Positions 63,038 to 64,000 of a stretch of DNA of 64,000 bases are shown in pieces. Made by a program: the position numbers and the translations under genes. Position 1 is the first letter of the stretch; every line of letters starts with the position of its first letter. The notes under the pieces were generated by a model. That model worked only from the letters and a program-made list of their open reading frames with translations. It was not told the DNA's origin and searched no databases. Origin of the DNA: Pseudarthrobacter sp. PS3-L1 (GTDB lineage: Bacteria > Actinomycetota > Actinomycetes > Actinomycetales > Micrococcaceae); assembly GCF_030063285.1 (NCBI RefSeq), contig NZ_JASISU010000006.1, positions 1 to 64,000 on the forward strand, given 5' to 3'.

Positions 63038-64000
63038 GTGAATTTTGCCCTCTACCGCGACATCCTGTCCATCAAGCCCATCCGACGGTTGATCACCGTT
63101 GGCATGATTGCGCGTATTCCCCATTCGGCGGCAGGGGTCATGCTGACGCTGCACATTGTTTTGGCCCTCGGCCAAGGTTATGCCGCGGCAGGCGCCGCGG
63201 CTGCAGTGATGACAATCGGAATCGCCGTGGGTGCGCCATGGCGTGGACGCCGCGTCGATACGGTGGGGTTGCGGAGGGCGCTGATTCCTTCGGTTGTCTC
63301 CGAAGCCGTCATCTGGTCGATCGTTCCGCACGTCTCATACCAGGTGTTACTGCCCCTGGTCTTCGTCGGTGGGTTGCTGACGCTTCCCATCTTCAGTGTG
63401 GTCCGTCAGTCACTGGGCGTTCTCGCCACAGGTGATCAACGCCGGACAGCTTTTACGCTGGACTCCATCAGCACGGAATTGGTTTTCATGGTGGGCCCAG
63501 CAGTTGGAGCCGTCGTGGCTACGAGCGGACTGACAGTCGTGGGGCTCACTGTGGTTGGGGTTTCGACATCGCTGGCAGGAATCTTTCTTATGTGGTTCAA
63601 CCCACCCACTCGGTCAGTTCGCCCTGCAGGAATGAAAGACGTCGGCCTCAGCGAACGTGAGGAGCTCGCGGCCGCTGAGCTCGCAGTTGTTTCTTCTCCG
63701 GCGCATCCACAGGAAGCTGCCGCGGAGTTCGGGCCGGTGGGTCGCAGAGCACGGCTGCGCTCTCGGGTCGTTGGAAACTTCTCCTGGTTTACCTCAGCAG
63801 TGGCCGTGGTGTTCACCGTGGCGGCTGGCACGGGAATGGTCCTCAGTGGAAGTGACGTTGGGATTGTTGCCGCACTGGAGCTAGGGGGGCATCAGGGTGA
63901 AATTGGAATTGTTTTCCTCTTCTGGTGCGCTGCTTCAGTGGTAGGCGGGCTGCTGTACGGTGCCATGCACCGTCCGCTGCCCCCCATTCTCCTCCTCCTG
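63038..64000 (+). CDS. MFS transporter, 3' end beyond window
   Basis: The frame runs open from GTG 63038 to the last base (321 codons), with AAAGGA seven bases before the start. Hydrophobic segments occur at about 17-36, 45-64, 78-95, 100-120, 140-165, 168-186, 245-268 and 280-310, the major facilitator pattern. Between segments 2 and 3 GAPWRGRRVDTVGLRRALIP is the conserved cytoplasmic loop. A long polar loop (about 190-240) separates the halves. Substrate unknown; efflux is possible. Confidence 0.82.
   Translation, partial: MNFALYRDILSIKPIRRLITVGMIARIPHSAAGVMLTLHIVLALGQGYAAAGAAAAVMTIGIAVGAPWRGRRVDTVGLRRALIPSVVSEAVIWSIVPHVSYQVLLPLVFVGGLLTLPIFSVVRQSLGVLATGDQRRTAFTLDSISTELVFMVGPAVGAVVATSGLTVVGLTVVGVSTSLAGIFLMWFNPPTRSVRPAGMKDVGLSEREELAAAELAVVSSPAHPQEAAAEFGPVGRRARLRSRVVGNFSWFTSAVAVVFTVAAGTGMVLSGSDVGIVAALELGGHQGEIGIVFLFWCAASVVGGLLYGAMHRPLPPILLLL

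Noticed and set aside
1..64000. CRISPR arrays, insertion sequences, prophage or attachment sites
   Set aside because: No regularly spaced repeats, transposase or integrase reading frames, or tRNA-flanked direct repeats were seen.

Overview
This window is chromosomal core DNA from a high-GC Gram-positive bacterium of the Actinomycetota. Supporting signs are frequent GTG starts, ATGA/GTGA stop-start overlaps, LexA boxes of the TTCGAA-N6-TTCGAA type, IF2 with a long Ala/Pro/Gly/Arg-rich N-terminus, a DUF3046 gene before recA, a ClgR-type regulator after cinA, and a PriA-like HisA. The gene order (dxr-rip-ispG-GNAT-proS ... rimP-nusA-ylxR-infB-rbfA-truB-ribF-rpsO-pnp ... dapB/dapA-rnj-ftsK-pgsA-cinA-clgR-recA-recX-miaB-miaA-dapF-hflX-lexA) is the common actinobacterial one. 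Protein wording and order best fit the Arthrobacter/Pseudarthrobacter group (Micrococcaceae); the genus is an inference.

Layout. 1-2.7 kb: acyl-CoA catabolic cluster (CoA-transferase A and B, MaoC hydratase, CitE-like lyase) that resembles the mycobacterial leucine/itaconate cluster. 2.7-9 kb: MEP isoprenoid genes dxr and ispG with a site-2 protease and a GNAT; a small accessory insert (SatD-like regulator, membrane partner, YciI protein) splits this block. 9-15 kb: a 700 bp gap, proS, a TSUP transporter, an APH(6)-like phosphotransferase and a DUF4439 protein. 14.8-29.3 kb: the translation/RNA superoperon (rimP, nusA, ylxR, infB, rbfA, truB, ribF, rpsO, pnp) and an M16 peptidase. 29.3-35.3 kb: molybdenum-cofactor genes around a membrane-anchored molybdopterin oxidoreductase. 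35.4-41.2 kb: dapB, dapA and RNase J, with an acyltransferase-like membrane protein and an SOS-box gene between them. 41.3-46.5 kb: ftsK, pgsA, cinA, clgR, marR. 46.5-58.5 kb: the DNA-damage and RNA-modification block (DUF3046, recA, recX, miaB, miaA, dapF, RsmC-like, hflX, DinG-like helicase, lexA, LysM protein). 58.6-62.1 kb: hisC-hisB-hisH-small ORF-priA, then an SseB-like protein and an MFS transporter cut by the window end.

How genes connect. LexA, RecA, a LysM membrane protein in the position of mycobacterial Rv2719c, and a DUF222-like ORF all carry LexA boxes, so a local SOS regulon can be read directly. dapA, dapB and dapF serve lysine/diaminopimelate synthesis. dxr/ispG supply isoprenoid precursors that miaA also uses. 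The Mo-cofactor genes sit next to their likely client enzyme.

Most of the window is conserved core and offers little novelty. The least explained pieces are the SatD-like/HTH gene with its palindromic operator-like repeats and DUF3307-like partner, the short SOS-box DUF222-like ORF, a 24-bp dyad before clgR, a 52-residue membrane ORF inside the his cluster, and the 700 bp gap before proS. No tRNA, rRNA, CRISPR array, insertion sequence or prophage was recognised.
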